64,000 bases of DNA from Brevinema_A sp051647535 (lineage in GTDB: Bacteria > Spirochaetota > Brevinematia > Brevinematales > Brevinemataceae): the NCBI GenBank assembly GCA_051647535.1, contig JBOFEA010000004.1, positions 310,001 to 374,000 of the forward strand, written 5' to 3'. The notes below the pieces were generated by a model, which saw only the letters and a list, made by a program, of their open reading frames with translations, had not been told where the DNA came from and did not search any database. Shown in pieces: positions 34,968 through 43,747 of this stretch; the stretch's first letter is position 1, and every line of letters begins with the position of its first letter. Both the position numbers and the translations under genes were made by a program.

Positions 34968-36680
34968 TTATCCAATAGAAAGAGACTCGCTTGGAGTTCG
35001 AATCAGCATTGTTTGTGCCGTCTTTCTGCCTGAAAATGCAAGCATAACTGTTGTAGGACCTATTCTTCCTATAATCATCGTAATCGAAATCAAAATTTTT
35101 GAAATAATATGCAGTTTAGGTGTTATTCCTGTAGAAAGTCCTACTGTTGCAAAAGCCGAAACCGTTTCATATGATGCGTCTGAAAGTGGTACCTTGTCCA
35201 AGTGGCATATAGATAATGCAACGAAAAAAATCCAAATTAACGAACTAGATAATAAGACCCATGTTTGTATAACAATATCTTTACTAATCTGCTTCCCGAA
35301 AATAATTACTTCATCGTCTGCAGAACTCATATTTGAAATAATTGTTGCAAGCAGAACCATAAAACTTGTTGTTTTGATACCTCCTCCCGTAGATCCGGGA
35401 GAAGCTCCAATATACATCAAAATCATTGACAGTAATCGTGAACTTTCTGTTGTAGAAGCTAAATCTATAGTATTAAATCCTGCAGTTCTCATATTTACCG
35501 AAGCAAATAACGATCTTAATATCTGCTGGGGAAGAGTTAAATCATTTAAAACGTGTTCTTTTTCGAATATATAAAACAAAAATGTTCCTAATAAAATTAA
35601 TGCTGTAGAAACTCGGATAATAATCAAATTTTGTAATCTAAGATGTTTGGTTTCTTTTGTTAAGTACCGAGAATTGATATCCAGCCAAAACCCAAATCCT
35701 AATCCTCCAATAATAATTGCCAACATAATAGGAATATTAATTAATAAATCATCTCCAAATTTTACCAATGAATCAGAGTATAATGAAAATCCCGCATTAC
35801 AAAATGCCGAAACAGCATGGAAAATAGAGAAAAATATTGCTTCTCCCAGTGGTAGAATAGTTGAAAATTTAAAAAACAACAACAATGCAATAACAGCTTC
35901 TATAAGCAGGGTAAATCCTAACGTAAATCCCAAATAATATATTAATGAATTTGCTCCCATTAATCCGCTGGTACTGTCTCTTGCAGAAAGTTGTCCGGCT
36001 AAAGAAAGTTTTTGTCCCAAAAGACTGATGAATACAGTCGTAATACCCACCAATCCTAATGATCCTATTTGAATCAAAATTAAAATGATAATTTGTCCAA
36101 AACGGGAAAAATATGTTGCCGTATCAAGAACTGTTAATCCTGTCACACACACAGCCGAAACCGCAGTGAAAAAGGCATCTATTACTGAAATAGGCGGTTT
36201 ATGCGGTTTGATTGCCATCGGAAGCAACAGCAGTGCTGTACCAAAAATAATTACCAATAAAAATGATAAGGTAATAATCCATCGTGAATTTAAATTGAGC
36301 TTCGCGAAAAATGCAAACGAATTTCGAAGATTTTGATAAAAATACGGTGCAATAACAAATAAGGTAATACTGTTTGCTAAGGGCTGAAGCTTTAAAGAAT
36401 TGTCAATCATAAAAATATATGTGTGGGATGTATTAATGAAAATTAACCAAAATACTGTTGAAAATACCGAAATCATTATTTTTGAATTTTTCATGATTTT
36501 GTTGCTGATAATTTCCGAAATTAAATGAATCACAGTAATAAACAAGGTTAAGTTGATAACCAAAGGAAGATAACTGATCGGCATTTCCAATACGCCTTGA
36601 ATTAATACAAAGATAGCAATTCCCAATATAGTTATTCTAACTATAGATAAAAACTGAAATAGAAAAATAATAGACTGCAT
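34968..36680 (-). CDS. TrkH/KtrB-family potassium uptake channel
   Basis: 570 residues, longer than KtrB of about 450, owing to extra N-terminal membrane segments (about the first 130 residues). Four pore repeats are visible with filter-type loops: VSAVCVTGLTVLDT, VSAFCNAGFSLYS, VNMRTAGFNTIDL and VSAFATVGLSTGIT. The membrane-pore-membrane repeat layout is that of TrkH/KtrB. The gating subunit KtrA/TrkA is not in the window. Own transcription unit. Confidence 0.93.
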   Translation of the reverse strand: MQSIIFLFQFLSIVRITILGIAIFVLIQGVLEMPISYLPLVINLTLFITVIHLISEIISNKIMKNSKIMISVFSTVFWLIFINTSHTYIFMIDNSLKLQPLANSITLFVIAPYFYQNLRNSFAFFAKLNLNSRWIITLSFLLVIIFGTALLLLPMAIKPHKPPISVIDAFFTAVSAVCVTGLTVLDTATYFSRFGQIIILILIQIGSLGLVGITTVFISLLGQKLSLAGQLSARDSTSGLMGANSLIYYLGFTLGFTLLIEAVIALLLFFKFSTILPLGEAIFFSIFHAVSAFCNAGFSLYSDSLVKFGDDLLINIPIMLAIIIGGLGFGFWLDINSRYLTKETKHLRLQNLIIIRVSTALILLGTFLFYIFEKEHVLNDLTLPQQILRSLFASVNMRTAGFNTIDLASTTESSRLLSMILMYIGASPGSTGGGIKTTSFMVLLATIISNMSSADDEVIIFGKQISKDIVIQTWVLLSSSLIWIFFVALSICHLDKVPLSDASYETVSAFATVGLSTGITPKLHIISKILISITMIIGRIGPTTVMLAFSGRKTAQTMLIRTPSESLSIG

Positions 36681-36779
36681 TTATTACTCCAAAATAGCTG
36701 AAAAAATTATCACTATCTATTAATATTAGCATAAAATAATCTTAAAATCTATAAACATTATTTAATATTTTTAAAATGA

Positions 36780-36808
36780 TTGCATAATACAATCTAGTAT
36801 GGTATAAT
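36780..36808 (+). promoter_or_regulatory. Sigma-70 promoter of acpP
   Basis: TTGCAT (36780-36785), a 17-base spacer and consensus TATAAT (36803-36808). Confidence 0.75.
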
Positions 36809-36874
36809 AATTCTCTAGGATTTAAATAACAAAAAATATTATCGAAAATTTATACGGAAAATTTGGAGGAATGT

Positions 36875-37108
36875 ATGTCAGATACTTTTTCAAAAGTAAA
36901 GGAATTGATCATCGATAAACTTAATGTAGATGCATCTGAAGTCACTGAAAATGCATCATTTATTGAGGATCTTGGAGCTGATTCCCTTGATATAGTGGAT
37001 TTTGTTATGGCTCTTGAAGAGGAATTTGGAGTTGATATTCCCGATGAAGATGCTCAAAACATTAAAACCGTAAAAGATGCTGTCGATTATATTGACAAAA
37101 ATTCTTAA
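36875..37108 (+). CDS. acpP: Acyl carrier protein
   Basis: Carries growing acyl chains in fatty acid synthesis. 77 residues from ATG 36875, which has GGAGGA five bases before it; the frame from TTG 36863 is not needed. The phosphopantetheine serine is in GADSLDIVDFVMALEEEFG. Strongly acidic as usual. Between its own promoter and terminator, so expressed as a single gene. Confidence 0.97.
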   Translation: MSDTFSKVKELIIDKLNVDASEVTENASFIEDLGADSLDIVDFVMALEEEFGVDIPDEDAQNIKTVKDAVDYIDKNS

Positions 37109-37118
37109 ATTTTTGTAA

Positions 37119-37155
37119 AAAAATAAGTGGATAATTTAACTTCCACTTATTTTTG
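37119..37155 (+). terminator. Intrinsic terminator after acpP
   Basis: An 11-base-pair stem (37121-37131 with 37142-37152), a ten-base loop and a T run. Confidence 0.88.
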
Positions 37156-37230
37156 TTTAGTTTTCTTTATTGTTTTTATCAAGTAATGATAAATTAATAC
37201 AAATATAAAAACAATTGTGGCGGCTTATTT

Positions 37231-37920
37231 ATGATTGATATAGTAAAGGTCAAGGTATGCTTAGATCAAAGTGTTCGATACTATAAAATCTCACCCGGCA
37301 AATCCGTGACAAAAGGAATGATCTTTATAGGTGCTACCAAATTTGGCAGTGATTTTTTGGAGATTGTATGTCCTAAGATCACCCAAATAGAATTGTCTCA
37401 ATGGGAAGAACTTAATAAAGATCTAGCTGTTTGTGATGAAAAAAAACAAACAAGATTTGCATTTGAACCTATCTTGGAAAGGCCTGCAAAAGAATCTGAA
37501 ATTACTCAACATTCTCAGAATAATGATGATGTTAAAGAATATCTTCCTCTTTTCAGACAAAAGATAGCTAATTTTGAACTAGAGATGAAGATTGTTAAAT
37601 TATACTATACTTTTGGTAAAGAACGATTGGTTTGTTTGTATACGTCGGAAAAAAGGGTTGATTTTAGAGAACTGGTCAGGGAGTTAATGACTGTATTAAA
37701 AATTCGATTGGAACTGTTTCAAATGAATCCAAGAGAATTTGCTTCGGTGCTAAAGGGGTGTGGATCTTGTGGCAGACAGCTTTGTTGTTCATTGGGGTGT
37801 TCTTCTTTACTTGATAAAAAATTAACTGGTAATGTAAAAAATTCAAAAATGCTTGGTGTCTGCGGTAAAATTCGATGCTGTGCTTCTTTTGAAAATATAC
37901 CTGATACAACTTCAAATTAG
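37231..37920 (+). CDS. PSP1/RicT-like protein
   Basis: 229 residues. The C-terminal PSP1 domain has TFGKERLVCLYTSEKRVDFRELVREL, then the cysteine-rich CGSCGRQLCC and VCGKIRCC, which match the iron-sulfur ligands of RicT (YaaT). In Bacillus RicT works with RicA and RicF in mRNA maturation by RNase Y; those partners are not seen here. The spacer between the two cysteine groups is shorter than in typical RicT. Followed by the large unknown gene 16 bases on. Confidence 0.88.
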   Translation: MIDIVKVKVCLDQSVRYYKISPGKSVTKGMIFIGATKFGSDFLEIVCPKITQIELSQWEELNKDLAVCDEKKQTRFAFEPILERPAKESEITQHSQNNDDVKEYLPLFRQKIANFELEMKIVKLYYTFGKERLVCLYTSEKRVDFRELVRELMTVLKIRLELFQMNPREFASVLKGCGSCGRQLCCSLGCSSLLDKKLTGNVKNSKMLGVCGKIRCCASFENIPDTTSN

Positions 37921-37936
37921 TTTTTGAGAGAATAAA

Positions 37937-39652
37937 ATGTTTTCAAAATCCAATGATGTCAATTATATAGAAAGTATTGATGATATAGAATTAACTCCTT
38001 TGATGATGCAGGAAATTTCTGTAAAGATGAGTTTTTGGGAACACATTGTTCGGATTTTTCTTTTCTTAACAAAAAGTTCTAAATTAAAATTATTTTATTT
38101 TAAATGTAGTTTGAAGCATTTGGAACAAGAGTTTTCTGAACTTCATCCTGATTGGTATCATTCTTCAACCAAAGAACTACAACCTGAGTTTGCTCATATT
38201 TTGTTTAAGCTTGCTAAGGGAATGTTTATTTTAGGTCCTATTCTTAAAGCGACAATTATTAATTCTGAATTCAATAAAATTCAAATACAAAAAAATCCTC
38301 TTCCTGTGGAAATGATATTCCATACATTATATACCAAAGAACTGCTTCAAGCTTATCCTTTTACATTTCAAAATCTCTGCAAAAATCAAGACTCTGATTT
38401 AGGAGTCCCTTTTCAAAATAAAGAACAAAAACTTGTAGAAAATTATTTAGAACAGATAAGCATAGAAGAAATTGATCAAATAAATCATTTATACAGCAGA
38501 TTTATTTATTTTTCACGATTATTGAATGTTCCGCTGTTAGATTTTTCGAAACGTTTTAATCATGCTGTTAATTTTACATCACTTTCTGTCAATGACGAAC
38601 AATGGAAACCTGTCACTATATCTGCATTAACGCATTATTTGAATTTGCTTTATAAGGCTGTGAATAATGTGGATTTGATTCGGTCTGATTTTGATACTAT
38701 GCGGTTGTTAAATCTTTTATATCAAGAATGTTATCCTCAAGCATCCATAATTTCGGAGGATATTCTGCGGAAAGCATGGAATAATGTATTGAATGTCATA
38801 ACATTGTTTCAAACCAAAGACGCATTATTAAAATTATTGCGTATTTCGTCGCAGAATGTTTTTTTGTCTGTACCAAAAGATAGAAGCGAATATGTTTTGT
38901 TTCCTTTTTTTACTACTGCTTTGAACGAACGCATGAAAGGTATGTCTATTGTTTTTCTTCGAGATATGACTGTGTATAAAATCGATAGTATTATGCAGAA
39001 AATTTTTCCTAATATTAATATGAAAACGCTTGGGATTGGATTTTACAGTATGGATAATCGAGAAAAATTTGTACGTTTGGGAATCCATGGATTTCGGTAT
39101 ATTGAGAAAATTGTATTAATTGAATATTTTATTCAACAATTTGCAAGAGGTGTATTGAAGCCTATTGCAAGTTTTGTATTGTTTAATGCTAAATTTGTAC
39201 ATTCTAAAGATCATGATTTGATAGAGATAGCATATAAGAAGCTTAGTAAATTTCATGAACAGTTTGATATATTTATTAACGAAGTAAACCACGATGCTCC
39301 TATTGGTAATAAGATTAGTGCTATCATTCAGCAAACGGATGATAAGCCTATTGCTAATAGTAACGAGCGTTTAAAAATATTTGTTTCGTCTATTGATTCA
39401 CAGGCACAGACGATTGTTAAGGATTTTTCAACTATTATTGCTCAAATATCTTATCTTATTTCTAAAATTGTTAATTCTTTGTCAAAAAATTCTACTGACT
39501 TTATTGAAAATATACAAGTTCTTAAAGCATTTTTGGATGATGATTTAATAGCTGTGTTGAATCATAGTTTGGAATTTTGTGATGATTATGCCGAATTGGA
39601 AAGTTTAACTTCTCAATTTGAGCAGTACAACAGTGAGTTTACAAACAAATAA
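37937..39652 (+). CDS. Large conserved hypothetical protein (possibly DUF5312)
   Basis: 571 residues, mostly alpha-helical, with no signal peptide. An amphipathic or weakly hydrophobic patch occurs around residues 35-50 (VRIFLFLTKSSKLKLFYF). It may belong to DUF5312, a spirochaete family of unknown function; I give this from memory only. No catalytic motif. Sixteen bases after the RicT-like gene, so likely cotranscribed. Role unknown. Confidence 0.65.
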   Translation: MFSKSNDVNYIESIDDIELTPLMMQEISVKMSFWEHIVRIFLFLTKSSKLKLFYFKCSLKHLEQEFSELHPDWYHSSTKELQPEFAHILFKLAKGMFILGPILKATIINSEFNKIQIQKNPLPVEMIFHTLYTKELLQAYPFTFQNLCKNQDSDLGVPFQNKEQKLVENYLEQISIEEIDQINHLYSRFIYFSRLLNVPLLDFSKRFNHAVNFTSLSVNDEQWKPVTISALTHYLNLLYKAVNNVDLIRSDFDTMRLLNLLYQECYPQASIISEDILRKAWNNVLNVITLFQTKDALLKLLRISSQNVFLSVPKDRSEYVLFPFFTTALNERMKGMSIVFLRDMTVYKIDSIMQKIFPNINMKTLGIGFYSMDNREKFVRLGIHGFRYIEKIVLIEYFIQQFARGVLKPIASFVLFNAKFVHSKDHDLIEIAYKKLSKFHEQFDIFINEVNHDAPIGNKISAIIQQTDDKPIANSNERLKIFVSSIDSQAQTIVKDFSTIIAQISYLISKIVNSLSKNSTDFIENIQVLKAFLDDDLIAVLNHSLEFCDDYAELESLTSQFEQYNSEFTNK

Positions 39653-39785
39653 CATAGACAAATAAAAACGTATATTGAAAAATTACTTTCAAAGGATTCA
39701 ATATTTACAGTATAAGTGTGCGGAGAAGTAAAACTGATGTAATAATATTCCGATGTGAAGATTGAGACAAATTCGAGGAGAGCTT

Positions 39786-40898
39786 ATGCATGAAAGAGAT
39801 GAAAGTCAGTATTTTTTAGTAGGTTTGAAGCTTCCGGGAGATAATCAGGATATTATAGAAGATTCTATGAAAGAACTTGAAGGTCTTGTACAAACAGCCG
39901 GAGGAAAAGTTGCAGGCAGTATTATTCAAAATCGAAAATCTATTGATGCTTCTTACTATATTGGTAAGGGCAAATTGGAAGAAATTGATATATTGTTTGA
40001 CAGAAGAGAAGGGGATGCAATAGTGTTTAATGCGGTACTTTCTCCTTCGCAAGTTAGGAATATAGAAGAGTTGCTAGAGTGTCGTGTTATTACAAGAACA
40101 GAATTAATTTTAGATATTTTTGTGCTTCATGCACGTTCGCGTACAGCGAAGCTTCAAGTGGAAACAGCCCAGCTTAGTTATCTTCTTCCGCGTTTGACCG
40201 GACAAGGTAAATCTATGTCTCGAACAGGGGGAGGAATAGGAACAAGAGGCCCCGGAGAAACCAAACTTGAAACAGACAGAAGAAAAATTAATAATAGAAT
40301 AGCACTTTTAAGAAGAGAATTAAAAAGTTTAGAAAAAGCTTCTGCGGAAAGAAGAAAATCACGTCAAGATGTTTTTAAAGTAGCTGTTGCTGGTTATACA
40401 AATGCTGGAAAATCATTATTAACTTCTTTACTGGTAAACAGTGGTTTGTATTCAGAGAATAAGCTTTTTTCAACAATTGATACGACAACCAGGAAAATGG
40501 CATTGAGAGGTGTTAATGTTGTAATAACGGATACCGTAGGATTTATCCGTGATATTCCGCATGAATTAGTGGAAAGTTTTCGAACGACACTAGCTGAAAC
40601 GGTATATGCTAATTTAATTATGCATGTTGTAGATGTATCGTCACCACTTTTTCATGAAAAAATAGAAACAGCTGAAGCTTTATTAACAGATCTTGATGTT
40701 TCATCAGAAATTATTTTGGTGTTTAATAAAAGTGATTTGATTTCTGAAGAACTTCTTTTGAAGGTAAAGCATGAATATTCAGGAGCATTTTTTGTTTCTG
40801 CGAAAGATAGGGTTGGCTTGGACGAACTGAAAGAATATATTAAAGATCGTGCATTAGAATTTCTGAAAGAGCGTGGAGAAACTGTGTTATATCTTTAA
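39786..40898 (+). CDS. hflX: GTPase HflX
   Basis: Ribosome-associated GTPase that splits stalled or hibernating 70S ribosomes. 370 residues from ATG 39786, preceded by GAGGAGAG; the longer frame from TTG 39762 covers that site and is not preferred. The N-terminal HflX domain has SYYIGKGKLEEI, then TGQGKSMSRTGGGIGTRGPGE, then the G domain: G1 GYTNAGKS (near residue 200), G3 DTVGFI, G4 NKSD. Ends at a clean terminator. Confidence 0.96.
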   Translation: MHERDESQYFLVGLKLPGDNQDIIEDSMKELEGLVQTAGGKVAGSIIQNRKSIDASYYIGKGKLEEIDILFDRREGDAIVFNAVLSPSQVRNIEELLECRVITRTELILDIFVLHARSRTAKLQVETAQLSYLLPRLTGQGKSMSRTGGGIGTRGPGETKLETDRRKINNRIALLRRELKSLEKASAERRKSRQDVFKVAVAGYTNAGKSLLTSLLVNSGLYSENKLFSTIDTTTRKMALRGVNVVITDTVGFIRDIPHELVESFRTTLAETVYANLIMHVVDVSSPLFHEKIETAEALLTDLDVSSEIILVFNKSDLISEELLLKVKHEYSGAFFVSAKDRVGLDELKEYIKDRALEFLKERGETVLYL

Positions 40899-40912
40899 AA
40901 ATTGTGATAAAA

Positions 40913-40941
40913 AATTCCTCTAGAGTATAGAGGGATTTTTC
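40913..40941 (+). terminator. Intrinsic terminator after hflX
   Basis: ATTCCTCTA (40915-40923) pairs with TAGAGGGAT (40929-40937) with one G-U type pair, then TTTT. Confidence 0.85.
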
Positions 40942-41033
40942 ATTTTAAAATAATTTTTTAATTTATTCAAGAATTCATATGTATGATTCCGAATTTGATT
41001 ACTAATAAACTTTAATTTTTGTGGGAGCATGAT

Positions 41034-42374
41034 ATGAGATATATAAGTTTACTGGTAATTTTATTGTTATTTTCAATCAATACAGAAGCTATGACGTTAG
41101 ACCATGCGGCTTTTCAAGTAGGTAAACGATTTTTTTCTCAAGGATTGTACACGGAAGCTGAAGCGAGATTTTTAGATATTGTGAAAAAATATCCTGATTC
41201 TTCTTATTATCGTGATGCATTATTTTATTTGGGACAGACCTATGCTAAACTCGGCAAGCATAAAGCGGCGTTGCAGTATTATCGTACGATGCTCAATAAA
41301 TCCCGTACAGTAAAAGAACGTCAATCAGCATTACTTGGAATCGCAAAAAGCTGGCTTCAATTAGGATCGCATGATAAAGCTGCAGAATTTTATTCTTTTT
41401 TTGCAGTTGAGTATCCTGAATCTTCTTATGCGCCTGCAGCTCTTTATTTTGCTGGTATTGCACGAGAACGTCAGGATAATGTTCCTGCTGCAATTGAAAA
41501 ATATCGTTCGGTTTTAGAATTGTATCCTCATTCTCCATATTATGAAAAATCTATAGAAAAGGTTGCGGTCTTAGGCAAAGATACTCCTGAATCACTATGG
41601 CAGGAAGGAACTTCTAATACAGTTTTGCCTTTGTCTTCTGAAGGAAAGGTTGAATTGTTTGCAGATGATCAGTTTAATATTGATGAGGCACCGGGATTTA
41701 ATGCTACTGATTTTCGTGCACAAGCGGGAGGCGTGGTTCAACAACCTCTTCCGGTTCAGCCGGCGGCGGTCACACAGTTTGTTGTGCAACATCAACCTGT
41801 TGTTGTGACACAGTTTGTCCAAGTGGCGAATGAACCTGTTTTTGATGAAAGTGTTTCAACATCGAGTTCAAATGTATCAAATACCAATGTTCAAAATACC
41901 CCTTCTTCTCAGAAAGCATTAACAGAAGATGATTTGGAGCAGTACAAAAAAATCTGGGAACAGGAATTTGTGTCCAAATTACGGGATCAAGAACTTTCAC
42001 AAGCAGAAAATTCTGTTAAAGAAATGTTTCAGGTAATGGAAGACAAAGCTCAAATACTTCAAGTAAAAGAAAACAGTCTTCTCGAAAAACAAAATAGTAT
42101 TCGAAGTTCTTTTTATCAGGAATTAAAAGAATTAGAAGGTGTTCAGGCAACTAATTTAATTCGTCCGGCTCCTTCACCTCGGCTTGCTGTACCGGATTCA
42201 GTCGGAAATACCAATGTTCAAATGACTAATAATGTTCAAATGAATACCAATGTGCAAATGACTAATAATACTGTTGTAGAGGATGTTCCTGTTCAGGAAA
42301 ATGAAAATGAATCAGCAGACGAACTTCAGCAATATTTAAATGATTATAATTATGAAGAATACCAATATGAATAA
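41034..42374 (+). CDS. Secreted TPR protein with Gln/Val-rich linker and NVQM repeats
   Basis: About 446 residues from ATG 41034 (GGGAG upstream); the frame from GTG 41019 overlaps that site. Signal peptide 1-19 (ends NTEA). Residues about 25-190 carry TPR pairs of the YbgF/BamD kind (ARFLDIVKKYPDSSYYRDALFYLGQTYAKLGKH, here split by me as one unit). Then a region with QFV and Gln/Val/Pro repeats, a coiled coil (about 305-370), and a tail with NVQM(T/N)N repeats and an acidic end. Likely periplasmic, role in envelope assembly possible but unproven. Confidence 0.78.
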   Translation: MRYISLLVILLLFSINTEAMTLDHAAFQVGKRFFSQGLYTEAEARFLDIVKKYPDSSYYRDALFYLGQTYAKLGKHKAALQYYRTMLNKSRTVKERQSALLGIAKSWLQLGSHDKAAEFYSFFAVEYPESSYAPAALYFAGIARERQDNVPAAIEKYRSVLELYPHSPYYEKSIEKVAVLGKDTPESLWQEGTSNTVLPLSSEGKVELFADDQFNIDEAPGFNATDFRAQAGGVVQQPLPVQPAAVTQFVVQHQPVVVTQFVQVANEPVFDESVSTSSSNVSNTNVQNTPSSQKALTEDDLEQYKKIWEQEFVSKLRDQELSQAENSVKEMFQVMEDKAQILQVKENSLLEKQNSIRSSFYQELKELEGVQATNLIRPAPSPRLAVPDSVGNTNVQMTNNVQMNTNVQMTNNTVVEDVPVQENENESADELQQYLNDYNYEEYQYE

Positions 42375-42392
42375 GGTTTAGTTGGAAACATA

Positions 42393-43649
42393 ATGTGGAA
42401 ATATAAAAATTATATTTTTCTAGTAATAATTTTACCTGTTATTGTCTATACTCAATCATCTTCATTTCGCCAATTTTTAGAACAGCAGATTGGAGTGTGG
42501 GTATTAACAGTGGATTCTGTGTCAGGTCATTTTAATTTATTTGATTCGTCGCAATCCGATATTAATAAAGCATCATTATTATTTGGTCCGTCTATACCTT
42601 CTTCATTTATTGATGTTCGTGTTGACCAAAAACGACAGACATTTCAACAAATGAAAGTATTATATCCTTTTGGAAATTCTGCCGGTTCTCAAATTGATGG
42701 GATTTTTTTGGCAGGTGAGTATGCAGATGTTAAAGTCGAAAATGCCTTTTTTGCTGTTAATATGTTTGGTGAAGCTCATCCTAATACCTTAGGAATAGCA
42801 CTAAATTTGTCTAATCAATCCCGTTCAATGGTTCGTACGGTTTGTGTTAAAATTATGCTTGATACTGATATTGGAGAAAACGATGGACAGCCTTTAATCT
42901 ATCTTTCTTCAGGGCAGCAGATTACTAATGCTTTTCTCCTTTCTGAAAAAATCCCTCCTTATATATTTTTAGGAAATCCCAAGCTTCTTTCTGAAGATGC
43001 CTTTGGTACAGGTATTTATGTTTATCCTTTTATTACAACTACCAAACCTCAAGCTATTCTTATTGGAAATTGGCGTCGCATTAGCTCTGATCAATGGATC
43101 ATTCGTGATATTAATACTTCTTTTCAATACGATCGGTCTTCGTCTTCTGATGCCGGTATTGCATTATATTTTGGTCCTTATACTCTTGAGCCTGGTCAAT
43201 ATACTAATTTTGGTGTAGCTATTTCTCAAGTTGAAAATATGATGTCGCCTATCTTAGATACATATGTTCTTGATAAAGCAGTGTTTACTTTGGAGCGTTT
43301 CAAAATCCAAGAAATGCTTAACTCTTCACTAAATTCCAATTCCAATGATACTCCGTTTGGTCTTTCTGATCATTCCAATCGGCAAACCTATCGTAGTAAT
43401 ATTCTTTCTACAAATACTTCTACATCTTGCTCTGGATCTTCTCTTCTTAATGAGGATCAACTCGATCAACTTCTTTATAAGGATTTAATTTGGCAGTACA
43501 ATTTGAAATTGAATTCTCAAATTCGAACACTTGATTCGTTAATAAATGATATACTATGGAAAAATTTGTCAAATACGACTTTTGACATTCCTCCAAGTCA
43601 AGGTATAAAGTCTGATGATCTTTATGATAAATCTTTCACAAGAGAATAA
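42393..43649 (+). CDS. Secreted conserved hypothetical protein
   Basis: 418 residues. A signal peptide (about 1-20, ends VYTQ) precedes a beta-rich protein with many Ser, Asn and aromatic residues, and a repeated DxxLxxLLYKDLIWQ-like helical end. No family recognised. It starts 18 bases after the TPR protein gene and ends inside the stem of a strong terminator, so the pair forms an operon. Envelope or extracellular location inferred from the signal peptide. Confidence 0.65.
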   Translation: MWKYKNYIFLVIILPVIVYTQSSSFRQFLEQQIGVWVLTVDSVSGHFNLFDSSQSDINKASLLFGPSIPSSFIDVRVDQKRQTFQQMKVLYPFGNSAGSQIDGIFLAGEYADVKVENAFFAVNMFGEAHPNTLGIALNLSNQSRSMVRTVCVKIMLDTDIGENDGQPLIYLSSGQQITNAFLLSEKIPPYIFLGNPKLLSEDAFGTGIYVYPFITTTKPQAILIGNWRRISSDQWIIRDINTSFQYDRSSSSDAGIALYFGPYTLEPGQYTNFGVAISQVENMMSPILDTYVLDKAVFTLERFKIQEMLNSSLNSNSNDTPFGLSDHSNRQTYRSNILSTNTSTSCSGSSLLNEDQLDQLLYKDLIWQYNLKLNSQIRTLDSLINDILWKNLSNTTFDIPPSQGIKSDDLYDKSFTRE

Positions 43650-43676
43650 TTTTATTCTCTTGTTTTTTTTTTTTTT
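43638..43676 (+). terminator. Intrinsic terminator overlapping a stop codon, with T14
   Basis: ACAAGAGAATAA pairs with TTATTCTCTTGT, and 14 T bases follow. The gene stop TAA (43647-43649) is part of the stem. Confidence 0.92.
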
Positions 43677-43747
43677 ACCGATGATATTTGCAGATATTAT
43701 TTAAATTCATTTTATAATTGTTTTCTGTTTAGAAAATGGAGGTAAAA

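Noticed and set aside
43663..43676. T14 homopolymer as a possible phase-variable tract
   Set aside because: It is the tail of an intrinsic terminator and lies outside any gene or promoter.
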